Below are positions 7,279 through 14,418 of a stretch of 20,517 nucleotides of DNA, one piece after another; positions within the stretch are counted from its first letter, which is position 1, and each line of letters starts with the position of its first letter. The translations under genes were made by a program, and so were the position numbers. Under the pieces are notes generated by a model that was not told the origin of the DNA, ran no database searches, and was given only the letters and a program-made list of their open reading frames with translations. Where the stretch lies: contig JAJYHU010000248.1 in NCBI GenBank assembly GCA_021784615.1, positions 1 to 20,517 on the forward strand, read 5' to 3'. The stretch comes from Acidobacteriota bacterium (GTDB lineage: Bacteria; Acidobacteriota; Terriglobia; UBA7540).

Positions 7279-9633
7279 ATGGAAGAAGAGATCAATCGGC
7301 GTGACTTCATCAGGAAGGTAGCCCTGGGCGCCGTAACCGCAAGCGCCGCCTATCCCGCCACGGCAGCGGCGAACACCGTCCTTGCTCCACAAGGCAGCCA
7401 GGCGGCAGGAAACCGCAAGGACCCGGTGGACTGGGTCGATCCCTTCATCGGAACCACCAAAGCCGGCCTGCGATGGATGCTTTTCCCTGGACCGGCCATG
7501 CCTTTCGGGATGGTCAAGCTCAGCCCGGACAATCGCGGCGGGAGAATGTGGCGGGCGGGTTATGACTACGGAATCCCCACGCTCCTCGGATTCAGCCACG
7601 TTCATTCCTGGTCGATGTCCGGGCTGCTGATGATGCCCGCGACCGGCCCGCTCAAGTTGATTCAAGGGCCGGAGTCCGGCTCGCCGGAAAGCTTCCGTTC
7701 GTCTTTCCGGCATGAAACAGAAACCGCTTCGCCCGGATATTATGCGGTCACCTTGGATGACTACAAAATCCGCGCCGAACTTACCACGACAACCCGGGCG
7801 GGCTTCCAGCGCTACACCTTTCCCCAAGCCAGCCAGGCGCGCGTCATGCTGGTCCTGGACGTGCCCGGGGAGATGAGCATGGTGGTGACGAACGCCGTCA
7901 TCCGCAAGGTGAGCGATACGGAGATTGAAGGGGAGTCCCACCAGATCAACGCGACCGGCGAGTTGCAGCAGAAATACACGCTGCATTTTGTCGTCCGCTT
8001 CAGCAAGCCGTTCGATTCGATGGGCGGCTGGGTGGGAACGGACACGGCCGTCAATCAGGATTGCGCGGAAATTAGCGGCGCCGGAATCGTGGGCGCTTTC
8101 GCCAACTTCCACACCACCGAGGGCGAGGAGATACTGGTCAAAACCGGCATTTCCTACGTAAGCATCGAACAGGCGCGGCTGAACCTGAATATGGAAATGG
8201 ACCGATTCGGCTGGGACTTCGACCGGGTCCGCAAGAACGTCCGCGACACCTGGAACGGCCTGTTGAAGCGCATCGACGTGGAAGGCGGAACGGATGCCGA
8301 CCGCACGAAATTTTACACGAACCTCTACCGCTCGTTTGTAGCGCGCACCATCTTCAGCGACGCGAACGGCAAGTACATTGATCCGAAAGAGCGCGTCCAG
8401 CAGCTTAAGAATCCCGAATCTCCGATGATGGGCTGCGACGCTTTCTGGAACACCTTCTGGAACCTGAACCAACTCTGGGGCTTGGTGACGCCGGACATCC
8501 TGAACCAGTGGGTCAATTCGCAGCTTGAACTTTACGACAAAGGCGGCTGGCTCGGCAAAGGCCCCGGCGGTCTTCGCTACAGCGGCATCATGGTGGCGAA
8601 CCACGAAGACGCCCTGCTGGTGAGCGCCTGGCAGAAAGGCATCCGCAACTTCGACGGAGAAAAAGCCTATGAAGCCGTCCGGCACATGCAGACGACTCCG
8701 GGGGAAATCTACTACAAGGGCGTCGACAGGTACGTCGGGATGGAACACTTCCAGCCCTATCATGACCTTGGCTACGTGCCGGTTGAAGACGGCAAGGTTT
8801 CGCTGACGCTTGAATACGCTTATGACGACTGGTGCGCCGCAGAGTTTGCCAGGGCGCTCGGAAAGATGGACGACTACCGGTATTTTGCCAAGCGCGCCCA
8901 GAATTATCGCAATGTATACGACCCTTCGACCGGCTATTTCCGGCCCCGGCATCGCGACGGCCAATGGCTCAGGGATTTTTCTCCCTTCGATCACAAGAAC
9001 TATACGGAGGGCTCGGCGTGGCAGTACGCCTGGTGGGTTCCGCACGATATGAAGGGCCTGCTTGGATTGATGGGCAAACAAGCGTTCATCTATCGCCTGA
9101 ACGACGGCTTTGAACGCTCGCGGCCGGGCTTTGCCTCCGACGACTACATCAACGTGGGCAACCAGCCCAATATGCAGGCACCCTGGCTGTTCAATTACGC
9201 CGGCGCGCCCTGGCTGACGCAAAAATGGACGCGCGAGGTTATGGAACACTCTTACGGCACGGGGCCCGCCGGGTACATGGGCGACGAGGATCAGGGACAA
9301 ATGGGTTCCTATTTTGTCCTGATGGCGCTGGGGCTTTTTGAAATGGACGGCGGCTGCTCGATAAAGCCGGTCTACGAAATCGGCAGCCCTCTGTTTAACC
9401 GCGCCGTCATCCACCTCGACAACCATTACTATCCGGGCGGCGAGTTTGTCGTCGAGGCAAAGAACAACTCCAAAGAGAACGTCTACGTCCAGTCCGCCGC
9501 GTTCAACGGCAAGCCGCTCGATAAGCCCTGGATCTATCACGCCGACGTCGTCAAGGGCGGCACGCTTGAACTGGTGATGGGACCCAAGCCGAATAAGAAC
9601 TGGGGCGCTGCTGACGCCGCCCCGCCACAGTAG
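7279..9633 (+). CDS. Tat-exported GH92 family alpha-mannosidase
   Basis: The enzyme is 784 residues, a normal GH92 length. GH92 members are calcium-dependent exo-acting alpha-mannosidases, inverting, often acting on alpha-1,2 linkages of N-glycans or mannans. ATG 7279 is preferred to ATG 7264 because GGAGGG (7266-7271) lies 7 nt before it. The N-terminus NRRDFIRKVALGA is a twin-arginine signal, so the protein folds before export. The N-terminal beta domain begins at DWVDPFIGT. The (alpha/alpha)6 domain shows CDAFWNTFWNLNQLWGL, LEYAYDDWCAAEFARALG, and TEGSAWQYAWWVPHD with Glu577 at the place of the known general acid. The GNQPNMQAPWLFNYAG motif follows. The usual G-N-(E/D)-D-C-G-Q-M-S-A-W block reads GDEDQGQMGSY (668-678), keeping the base-region acids as Asp669, Glu670 and Asp671. 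Linkage specificity cannot be told from sequence. No transporter or regulator is adjacent. Confidence 0.93.
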   Translation: MEEEINRRDFIRKVALGAVTASAAYPATAAANTVLAPQGSQAAGNRKDPVDWVDPFIGTTKAGLRWMLFPGPAMPFGMVKLSPDNRGGRMWRAGYDYGIPTLLGFSHVHSWSMSGLLMMPATGPLKLIQGPESGSPESFRSSFRHETETASPGYYAVTLDDYKIRAELTTTTRAGFQRYTFPQASQARVMLVLDVPGEMSMVVTNAVIRKVSDTEIEGESHQINATGELQQKYTLHFVVRFSKPFDSMGGWVGTDTAVNQDCAEISGAGIVGAFANFHTTEGEEILVKTGISYVSIEQARLNLNMEMDRFGWDFDRVRKNVRDTWNGLLKRIDVEGGTDADRTKFYTNLYRSFVARTIFSDANGKYIDPKERVQQLKNPESPMMGCDAFWNTFWNLNQLWGLVTPDILNQWVNSQLELYDKGGWLGKGPGGLRYSGIMVANHEDALLVSAWQKGIRNFDGEKAYEAVRHMQTTPGEIYYKGVDRYVGMEHFQPYHDLGYVPVEDGKVSLTLEYAYDDWCAAEFARALGKMDDYRYFAKRAQNYRNVYDPSTGYFRPRHRDGQWLRDFSPFDHKNYTEGSAWQYAWWVPHDMKGLLGLMGKQAFIYRLNDGFERSRPGFASDDYINVGNQPNMQAPWLFNYAGAPWLTQKWTREVMEHSYGTGPAGYMGDEDQGQMGSYFVLMALGLFEMDGGCSIKPVYEIGSPLFNRAVIHLDNHYYPGGEFVVEAKNNSKENVYVQSAAFNGKPLDKPWIYHADVVKGGTLELVMGPKPNKNWGAADAAPPQ

Positions 9634-9861
9634 CCTGACGTTTTGGACGCGACGCCCGGGGTTGCGGCTCCGCTGGCTAGCCATGTCAACTCCCCGCCGA
9701 TGATTGCCGTGGTGAGCGGCCCGGCCACGTTGATCGGCGCCAATGCTAGTGCAAGTCCGTTCGACCTTCGCTTGCGAAGGGCCCCGAGCGCAGCAAGGTG
9801 GCGAAGGTTAGACTCCATGATGGACCACGCTCTGCTTTTTCAGCCCCCTTTTTTGAGTTCC

Positions 9862-9945
9862 TGTATTTTCAATAATTTAGCTTGAGAGATTTCTGCTTGT
9901 TTTTAGCTTTGTTTTTTCAGGATTTATGTATTTTCAATAACTTAG
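9862..9945 (+). repeat. 19-bp direct repeat, two copies plus a weaker third
   Basis: TGTATTTTCAATAATTTAG (9862-9880) recurs as TGTATTTTCAATAACTTAG (9927-9945), one mismatch in 19, with starts 65 bp apart. A shorter relative, TTTCAACAACTT, lies at 10009-10020. The copies are too alike to be chance in low-complexity DNA alone. They could be protein-binding sites or remains of a duplicated segment. Confidence 0.65.
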
Positions 9946-9954
9946 GTAGGTTCG

Positions 9955-9998
9955 TTTTAGCTTCGTTTTAGGTTCGTTTTGGCTGTGTTTTCCACAGC
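9955..9998 (+). repeat. 11-bp tandem units with phased T-tracts, likely bent DNA
   Basis: Units TTTTAGCTTCG (9955), TTTTAGGTTCG (9966), TTTTGGCTGTG (9977) and TTTTCCACAGC (9988) each begin with TTTT, and the starts are exactly 11 bp apart. Related pieces, TTTTAGCTTTG at 9901 and a T6 run starting 9912, again show 11-bp spacing. Tracts in phase with the helical turn are known to curve DNA. The site lies roughly 400 bp before the coaD promoter. Confidence 0.6.
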
Positions 9999-10010
9999 CC
10001 TCTTTTAGTT
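9981..10010 (+). terminator. Candidate intrinsic terminator downstream of GH92 gene
   Basis: GGCTGTG (9981-9987) pairs perfectly with CACAGCC (9993-9999) around a 5-nt loop TTTTC, followed by a T-rich tail CTCTTTTAGTT. It is the only hairpin with a T-rich tail I found after the GH92 gene, though about 350 bp downstream. The tail is interrupted, so efficiency is doubtful. Confidence 0.4.
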
Positions 10011-10219
10011 TCAACAACTTCCTAGCTTCGTTTTTGAAAAAAAGAATTCTTTTTTTATGCCTTCGAGGTTCTAAAAAAATAATTTCCCTTCTCACAGTGC
10101 TTTCGAGCCCCAGCCAACCTTTGCTGGACGGCGCTCTTGAATCCTCGTTTCGTGGTCTCGGCTGTCTGCATTTCGTCACTTCCACCCGCAAGTCCCCGCC
10201 CCTTGCCAAGCTGATCCGA

Positions 10220-10248
10220 AGACTAGCATACTGGCCCTCGTTTGTCAA
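10220..10248 (-). promoter_or_regulatory. Possible leftward promoter inside the intergenic region
   Basis: On the minus strand a perfect TTGACA (10248-10243) stands 17 bp before TAGTCT (10225-10220), a weak -10 box with 3/6 matches. It would drive a transcript leftward into the AT-rich repeats, where no gene is seen. A chance match is quite possible. Confidence 0.25.
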
Positions 10249-10390
10249 GTGTTTTCTGGCGATGGGGAGAGCGCGAACCGAAACGCGCGCGCCCGGCGGC
10301 GCTGCGGGCAATTCGCAATGAACGACCCATTCGGATTGCCGCCACGCTCGACTGCTCAGCCAACCCTCCGCCCGCGCTGAGAGAATGGGG

Positions 10391-10420
10391 TTTACAACCT
10401 TTGAAGCAACCCGCTAGAAT
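10391..10420 (+). promoter_or_regulatory. Sigma-70-like promoter for coaD and its operon
   Basis: TTTACA (10391-10396, 5/6 to consensus) and TAGAAT (10415-10420, 5/6) are 18 bp apart. Transcription would begin near 10427 and give a leader of about 40 nt before the coaD ATG. This is the best promoter match in the window and would serve the six-gene rightward run. Confidence 0.6.
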
Positions 10421-10435
10421 GCTCTTGTAGCATTC
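10417..10435 (+). promoter_or_regulatory. Perfect inverted repeat overlapping the coaD -10 box and start site
   Basis: GAATGCT (10417-10423) and AGCATTC (10429-10435) are exact inverted repeats around CTTGT. The left arm includes the last four bases of the -10 box, and the dyad centre coincides with the predicted transcription start. This placement fits an operator for a dimeric repressor better than an RNA hairpin, since only half would be transcribed. Confidence 0.45.
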
Positions 10436-10465
10436 GTTAAGTTCATCTGTCCTTTCAATCTGCTT

Positions 10466-10966
10466 ATGTCGGACGTTCTCGCGATTTATCCAGGGTCTTT
10501 CGATCCCATCACCAACGGTCACTTTGACTTGATCGAGCGCAGCCGCAGGATTTTTGACCACCTGATCGTCGCTTTGCTGACCAACGCTGAGAAGGAGCCG
10601 TTATTCAGCGTCGAGGAGCGGGTCGGCATGCTCCGGGAAGTGACCCGGAACATGAAAAACGTGAGCGTGGACACCTTCAGCGGCCTGCTGGTGGATTATG
10701 CCGTTCAGAAGAAGGCCCGGGCCCTGGTGCGCGGCATTCGCGCCTTTTCCGACTACGAATACGAGCTGCGGATGGCCTTGATGAATCGCAAGCTTGAACC
10801 CAGGCTGGAGACGATTTTCCTGATGCCCGCCGAGTCCTATGCCTACGTCAGTTCGAGGCTGGTGAAGGAAATTTTCCGGCACGGCGGCTCCGTCAAGGAA
10901 TTGGTGCCGCCCGTGGTGGAAGCACGTCTGCGGCAAAAGGTTAATTCTCTACGTCACGAGGTCTGA
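10466..10966 (+). CDS. coaD: Phosphopantetheine adenylyltransferase
   Basis: This cytoplasmic enzyme of 166 residues joins 4'-phosphopantetheine and ATP to make dephospho-CoA, the fourth of the five steps from pantothenate to coenzyme A. The nucleotidyltransferase signature YPGSFDPITNGH occupies residues 8-19, with TNGH as the T/HxGH nucleotide-binding motif. The later RGIRAFSDYEYELRMALMNR (about 91-110) and the C-terminal YVSSRLVKEIFRHGG segment are also typical. Length equals the usual bacterial CoaD. The ATG is preceded by CTTTCAATCTGCTT, which has no Shine-Dalgarno match, so initiation may be weak or depend on an A/U-rich leader. It is the first gene of a tightly packed operon; the aminotransferase starts 5 nt after its stop. 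Confidence 0.97.
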   Translation: MSDVLAIYPGSFDPITNGHFDLIERSRRIFDHLIVALLTNAEKEPLFSVEERVGMLREVTRNMKNVSVDTFSGLLVDYAVQKKARALVRGIRAFSDYEYELRMALMNRKLEPRLETIFLMPAESYAYVSSRLVKEIFRHGGSVKELVPPVVEARLRQKVNSLRHEV

Positions 10967-10971
10967 TCGCA

Positions 10972-12144
10972 ATGGAACTCTCTCAACGCATTTCACGAAT
11001 TTCAGTCTCATCAACGCTGGCGGTGGTGCAAAAGGCCGCCAAGCTGAAGGCCAGCGGCATCAAGGTGGTGGATTTTGGCGCCGGCGAGCCCGACTTCCCC
11101 ACCCCCGACAGCATCAAAAAAGCGGCAGTTGAAGCGCTCAATCAGAATTTCACCAAGTACACGCCGACCGGCGGAATTCCGGAATTAAAGCAGGCCGTGA
11201 TCGGCCGCCACGCGAAGGATTTCGGCTCCACTTATGCGGTGGAGGAATGCCTGGTCACAGTGGGCGGCAAGCAGGCCATCTTTGAGGCCGTGGCCGCCAC
11301 CATCAACCACGGGGATGAAGTGATTCTCCCCGTGCCTTACTGGGTTTCTTTCCTCGACATCGTCAACTACGCCGGGGGCCGGCCTGTGATGCTCGAAACC
11401 CGCGAAGAAGACGGCTTTGCCGTCAAGGCGGAAGAAGTCGAAAAGCTCGTCACGCCCAAGACAAAATTGATCATTGTAAACTCTCCGAACAACCCCACCG
11501 GCGCCGTCATCCCTCCCGAAGAGATGGAGAAACTGCTGGCGGTGGCCGAGCGGCACAACATCCTGCTGATGTCCGACGAGTGCTATTGCCAGTTTCTCTA
11601 TGACGGCCGCAAGCCGTTTTCTCTGGGACATTCCAGTAACCGCGAAAACCTGCTGATTGTGGGCTCGCTTTCCAAAACCTATGCCATGACCGGATGGCGG
11701 GTGGGCTTTGCGCTGGGAAACCGCGACCTGCTGCGCAGCATGCTGAAGCTCCAGAGCCATTCAACTTCAAACCCGACCTCGTTCGCGCAAAAGGCGGCGG
11801 TCGAAGCCCTGAACGGGCCGCAGGATTCCGTGCAAACAATGCTGGCCGAATACCAGCGGCGGCGCAACCGCATTGTGGAGGGCCTGCGCGCGATTCCCGG
11901 AATCAAATGCAACATGCCCGAAGGCGCTTTTTACGTCTACCCGAACATCGGAGCCTACTTGAAAAAGGACGGCATCACCGACGCCGAAAAGCTGGTGGAG
12001 AAGCTACTGGAAGAGGCCCACGTGGCGCTAGTGCCCGGCCCGGCTTTCGGAACCCAGGACCACCTCCGAATCTCCTACGCCACCTCTCAGGAGCAGATCG
12101 ACGAGGGATTGCGGCGGATGGCAAAGTTTTTTGGAGCGCTCTGA
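10972..12144 (+). CDS. Class I PLP aminotransferase, aspartate aminotransferase type (Ib)
   Basis: At 390 residues it matches the fold type I aminotransferases that exchange amino groups between aspartate and 2-oxoglutarate; some members also serve as prephenate aminotransferases. VVDFGAGEPDFPTP is the N-terminal substrate region. NSPNNPTGAV (about 170-179) holds the conserved Asn, and the PLP Schiff-base lysine is Lys235 in SLSKTYAMTGWRVG. HLRISYATS near the C-terminus supplies the carboxylate-binding Arg. A GAGG box (10958-10961) lies inside the end of coaD, and the ATG follows that stop by 5 nt, so the two are probably co-translated. Exact amino-acid specificity is not resolved by these motifs. 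Confidence 0.9.
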   Translation: MELSQRISRISVSSTLAVVQKAAKLKASGIKVVDFGAGEPDFPTPDSIKKAAVEALNQNFTKYTPTGGIPELKQAVIGRHAKDFGSTYAVEECLVTVGGKQAIFEAVAATINHGDEVILPVPYWVSFLDIVNYAGGRPVMLETREEDGFAVKAEEVEKLVTPKTKLIIVNSPNNPTGAVIPPEEMEKLLAVAERHNILLMSDECYCQFLYDGRKPFSLGHSSNRENLLIVGSLSKTYAMTGWRVGFALGNRDLLRSMLKLQSHSTSNPTSFAQKAAVEALNGPQDSVQTMLAEYQRRRNRIVEGLRAIPGIKCNMPEGAFYVYPNIGAYLKKDGITDAEKLVEKLLEEAHVALVPGPAFGTQDHLRISYATSQEQIDEGLRRMAKFFGAL

Positions 12145-12151
12145 GCGATCT

Positions 12152-13246
12152 ATGCCCAAACTGAACACGCCGCTCAAGCTCGCGCCTATTTTCAAGCCGA
12201 AAATCTGGGGCAGGAACGATTTAGCTCCCTTGTTTGACCGGCCCGCGAGCGGCGAGCCGGCAAACCCGTCCGCGCAAAACCGCGCGCTTCCGGATCAGGA
12301 TAAACCGATCGGCGAAGCCTGGATCACCGACGACAGTTCCCCGTTCCTGAGCGGGCCGCTGGCCGGGATGACGCTCGGCGAGGCTTCGGAAAAGTTCCGC
12401 AGCAAGCTCTACGGATCAAACTGGAAAGGCGGGCGGTTTCCCATTCTGGCCAAATACCTTTTCACCAGCGACTGGCTGTCGGTGCAGGTCCATCCCGATG
12501 ACCATTACGCGCGAAGCCATGAGCACGGGAGCCTTGGCAAGTGCGAAATGTGGTACGTCCTTCATGCCGAACCCAAGGCGGAATTCCTGCTGGGCCTGAA
12601 GCCGAACACGACGCGGGAAATGCTGCGCGCAGCGTGCGAAAAAGGCGCCAGCCAGGAACTCTTGCAGCGCTTTCACCCCAAAGCGGGCGAGGTTGTTTTT
12701 GTGCCTCCGGGAACCCCGCACGCGCTCGGTCCCGGGCTTGTGCTCTTCGAAGCCGAACAAAATTCCGATATAACCTATCGGCTTGACGATTACGGCCGCC
12801 TGGGGCTCGACGGAAAGCCCCGGCCTCTGCACCTGGAAAAAGGCCTGGAAGTGACGGACCCGGAGCTTCCGGCTTGCCGGAATCTTCCGCGCATCGTTGT
12901 CCGCGAGGCCTTCGGATATCGCCGGTACCTGGTGGCCAGCCGGTATTTTGCCGTGGAGGAATTGGCCATCCACAAGGCCGCGCATTTCCCGGCGGCTGCC
13001 GAGCGCGCCGAAATGCTGGCCATTGTTGCGGGCGAAGGCCGGGTGGAAACGGCCGCGGGCTGGCTGGGTTACCAGGCGGGCGACGCGTGGCTGGCGCCTC
13101 CGGGGGCGGACCGTTACATGCTGGCGCCCACGGAGAAAACGCGGATGCTCAAGTTTTACATTCCCGACCTTGAGGGCGATTTCCGGCGGCTCCGTTCGCG
13201 CCGCGGGTTCAGGTCCGCAGACGTAAAAAAGATTCTCTTCGCTTGA
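12152..13246 (+). CDS. manA: Mannose-6-phosphate isomerase, class I
   Basis: This zinc enzyme interconverts fructose-6-phosphate and mannose-6-phosphate, the entry step to GDP-mannose. With the ATG at 12152 it has 364 residues. A TTG at 12131 in frame would overlap the aminotransferase and add only MERSERS, so the ATG is preferred although its ribosome site is weak. The cupin core shows GEAWITDD (54-61), the metal-binding QVHPDD (112-117), CEMWYV with Glu132, and VPPGTPHALGPG with His190. SDITYRLDDYGR follows at about 205-216. This is the short Bacillus-like type, with a second cupin domain at the C-terminus. It precedes the guanylyltransferase by 7 nt. The three sugar-nucleotide genes here together cover the whole route. 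Confidence 0.92.
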   Translation: MPKLNTPLKLAPIFKPKIWGRNDLAPLFDRPASGEPANPSAQNRALPDQDKPIGEAWITDDSSPFLSGPLAGMTLGEASEKFRSKLYGSNWKGGRFPILAKYLFTSDWLSVQVHPDDHYARSHEHGSLGKCEMWYVLHAEPKAEFLLGLKPNTTREMLRAACEKGASQELLQRFHPKAGEVVFVPPGTPHALGPGLVLFEAEQNSDITYRLDDYGRLGLDGKPRPLHLEKGLEVTDPELPACRNLPRIVVREAFGYRRYLVASRYFAVEELAIHKAAHFPAAAERAEMLAIVAGEGRVETAAGWLGYQAGDAWLAPPGADRYMLAPTEKTRMLKFYIPDLEGDFRRLRSRRGFRSADVKKILFA

Positions 13247-13253
13247 TCGATTT

Positions 13254-14363
13254 ATGGGGAAAGAGACGAATTCTCCGAACTCGGCCTTTGCGCACGTCTA
13301 CGCCGTGATTATGGCGGGAGGCAGCGGTACCCGCTTCTGGCCTTTGAGCCGGCGCAAACGTCCCAAACAGTTGCTCGAAATTTTTGGCAAGACAACCCTG
13401 ATCGAGCAAACGGTCGAAAGGCTCAAAGGAGTTGTGCCGCCCGAGCGCATCTACATTTTCACCAACGAGTTTGTCCACGCCGACATCGTGCGGCGCCTTC
13501 CACAAATTCTCAAGCGGCAGATTGTCGCGGAGCCCGCCCAGCGCAACACGGCTCCCACCATCGGCCTGGCCGCCCATGAAATCCTCCGCCGCGATCCCGC
13601 GGGCGTGATGGCCATTCTGCCGGCTGACCACGTCATCAAAAAGCCTGCGGCCTTCCGCAGCGCGCTCAAAGCCGCCTGCCGATGGGCCGGAACACCGGGG
13701 CGGTCCGTCGTGCTTGGCATCGAACCCACCCGGCCCGAGACCGGCTACGGCTACGTGCGTCTAGGTGCGCCGGCCGGGCGAATCGGAAATCAAGACATTT
13801 TGCGGGTCGAAAAATTTACGGAGAAGCCGAAGCTTCCGCTCGCCCGGCGCTACGTGGCCTCCAAACGCTACCTTTGGAACGCCGGCATGTTTATCTGGCG
13901 CGCCTCGACGCTGATCGAAAACCTTCAGCGGCTTCAGCCCCAAATGGCGCGCGGGCTTGAAGAGATTGCGGCCGAGGGCGGAATCGACAACCGCCGCGCT
14001 CTCAAGAAACTCTTTCCCCGCCTTGAGAAGATCTCCATCGACTATGCGCTGATGGAAAAACTTTCAGAAGTTTTTGCCGTCGCGGGCGACATCGGCTGGA
14101 GCGACGTGGGAAGCTGGGCGGTCGCCTATGAACTGAGCGCGAAGGACAAACACGGCAACGTCCAGCCGGGCAATTCCCTCTCAATCGATTGCGCGGGCAA
14201 CCTGCTGGTGTCTCGCAGGAGCTTCCTGGTCACTATCGGCGTTGAGAACCTGATCATTGTGGAAACCGGCGACGCGCTGCTGGTCTGCGCGCGCGAACGC
14301 TCGCAGGACGTGGGCAAGGCCGTCCACGAGATCGAACAGCTCAAGATGAATAAATTCCTGTAG
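13254..14363 (+). CDS. manC: Mannose-1-phosphate guanylyltransferase
   Basis: It makes GDP-mannose from mannose-1-phosphate and GTP in the cytoplasm. The nucleotidyltransferase signature AGGSGTRFWPLSRRKRPKQ spans residues 21-39. ILPADH is at about 121-126. EKFTEKP (186-192) and WNAGMF (208-213) are the sugar-binding blocks that distinguish GDP-mannose pyrophosphorylases. At 369 residues it is the monofunctional form without the C-terminal isomerase domain found in longer ManC proteins; the separate manA upstream fills that role. The ATG follows the manA stop by 7 nt. GDP-mannose feeds polysaccharide, glycolipid or protein glycosylation, but no glycosyltransferase is in view. Confidence 0.92.
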   Translation: MGKETNSPNSAFAHVYAVIMAGGSGTRFWPLSRRKRPKQLLEIFGKTTLIEQTVERLKGVVPPERIYIFTNEFVHADIVRRLPQILKRQIVAEPAQRNTAPTIGLAAHEILRRDPAGVMAILPADHVIKKPAAFRSALKAACRWAGTPGRSVVLGIEPTRPETGYGYVRLGAPAGRIGNQDILRVEKFTEKPKLPLARRYVASKRYLWNAGMFIWRASTLIENLQRLQPQMARGLEEIAAEGGIDNRRALKKLFPRLEKISIDYALMEKLSEVFAVAGDIGWSDVGSWAVAYELSAKDKHGNVQPGNSLSIDCAGNLLVSRRSFLVTIGVENLIIVETGDALLVCARERSQDVGKAVHEIEQLKMNKFL

Positions 14364-14402
14364 ATTGCAGCCGCCCGGCCGTTCCGCAGGGAAAGAAGGG
14401 CC

Positions 14403-14418
14403 AAGGAGAAAAACTCTG
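14403..14418 (+). promoter_or_regulatory. Shine-Dalgarno site pointing to a CTG start codon
   Basis: AAGGAG (14403-14408) is followed by 7 nt (AAAAACT) and then CTG (14416-14418), in frame with the phosphohexomutase. No ATG or GTG occurs in frame between the manC stop and the first conserved residues. The alternative TTG at 14365 has no ribosome site. Confidence 0.6.

Larger units (their letters stand above)
9634..10465. other. 832-bp intergenic region between GH92 gene and coaD
   Basis: No credible gene is seen here; open frames have no ribosome site and read like low-complexity translation. The left part (9634-9840) is GC-rich and has a short palindrome, CCTTCGC-TT-GCGAAGG (9765-9780), with a further GCGAAGG copy at 9801-9807. 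The centre (9841-10080) is AT-rich: 79 of 240 bases are G or C by hand count, with T-runs on the plus strand. It carries the direct repeats and phased T-tracts listed separately. The right part (10081-10465) returns to the usual base composition and ends with the coaD promoter. No tRNA-like cloverleaf was found. Confidence 0.7.

Noticed and set aside
6406..9684. Minus-strand open frame of 1092 codons opposite the GH92 gene
   Set aside because: It is a shadow of GC-rich codon use. The plus strand encodes a full GH92 enzyme with all motifs, and the antisense translation has no recognisable domain.
9988..9996. TTTTCCACA matches the DnaA-box pattern TTWTNCACA within AT-rich DNA, suggesting an origin
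   Set aside because: Only one box is seen, it is part of the hairpin at 9981-9999, and no dnaA, dnaN or gidA gene is near.
9934..10311. Minus-strand frame of 125 codons in the intergenic region
   Set aside because: The C-terminal half is Lys-rich only because the DNA is A-rich; there is no ribosome site and no protein-like pattern.
12131..12151. TTG 12131 as manA start overlapping the aminotransferase
   Set aside because: It adds only seven residues not expected in the family; the ATG at 12152 matches the usual N-terminus.
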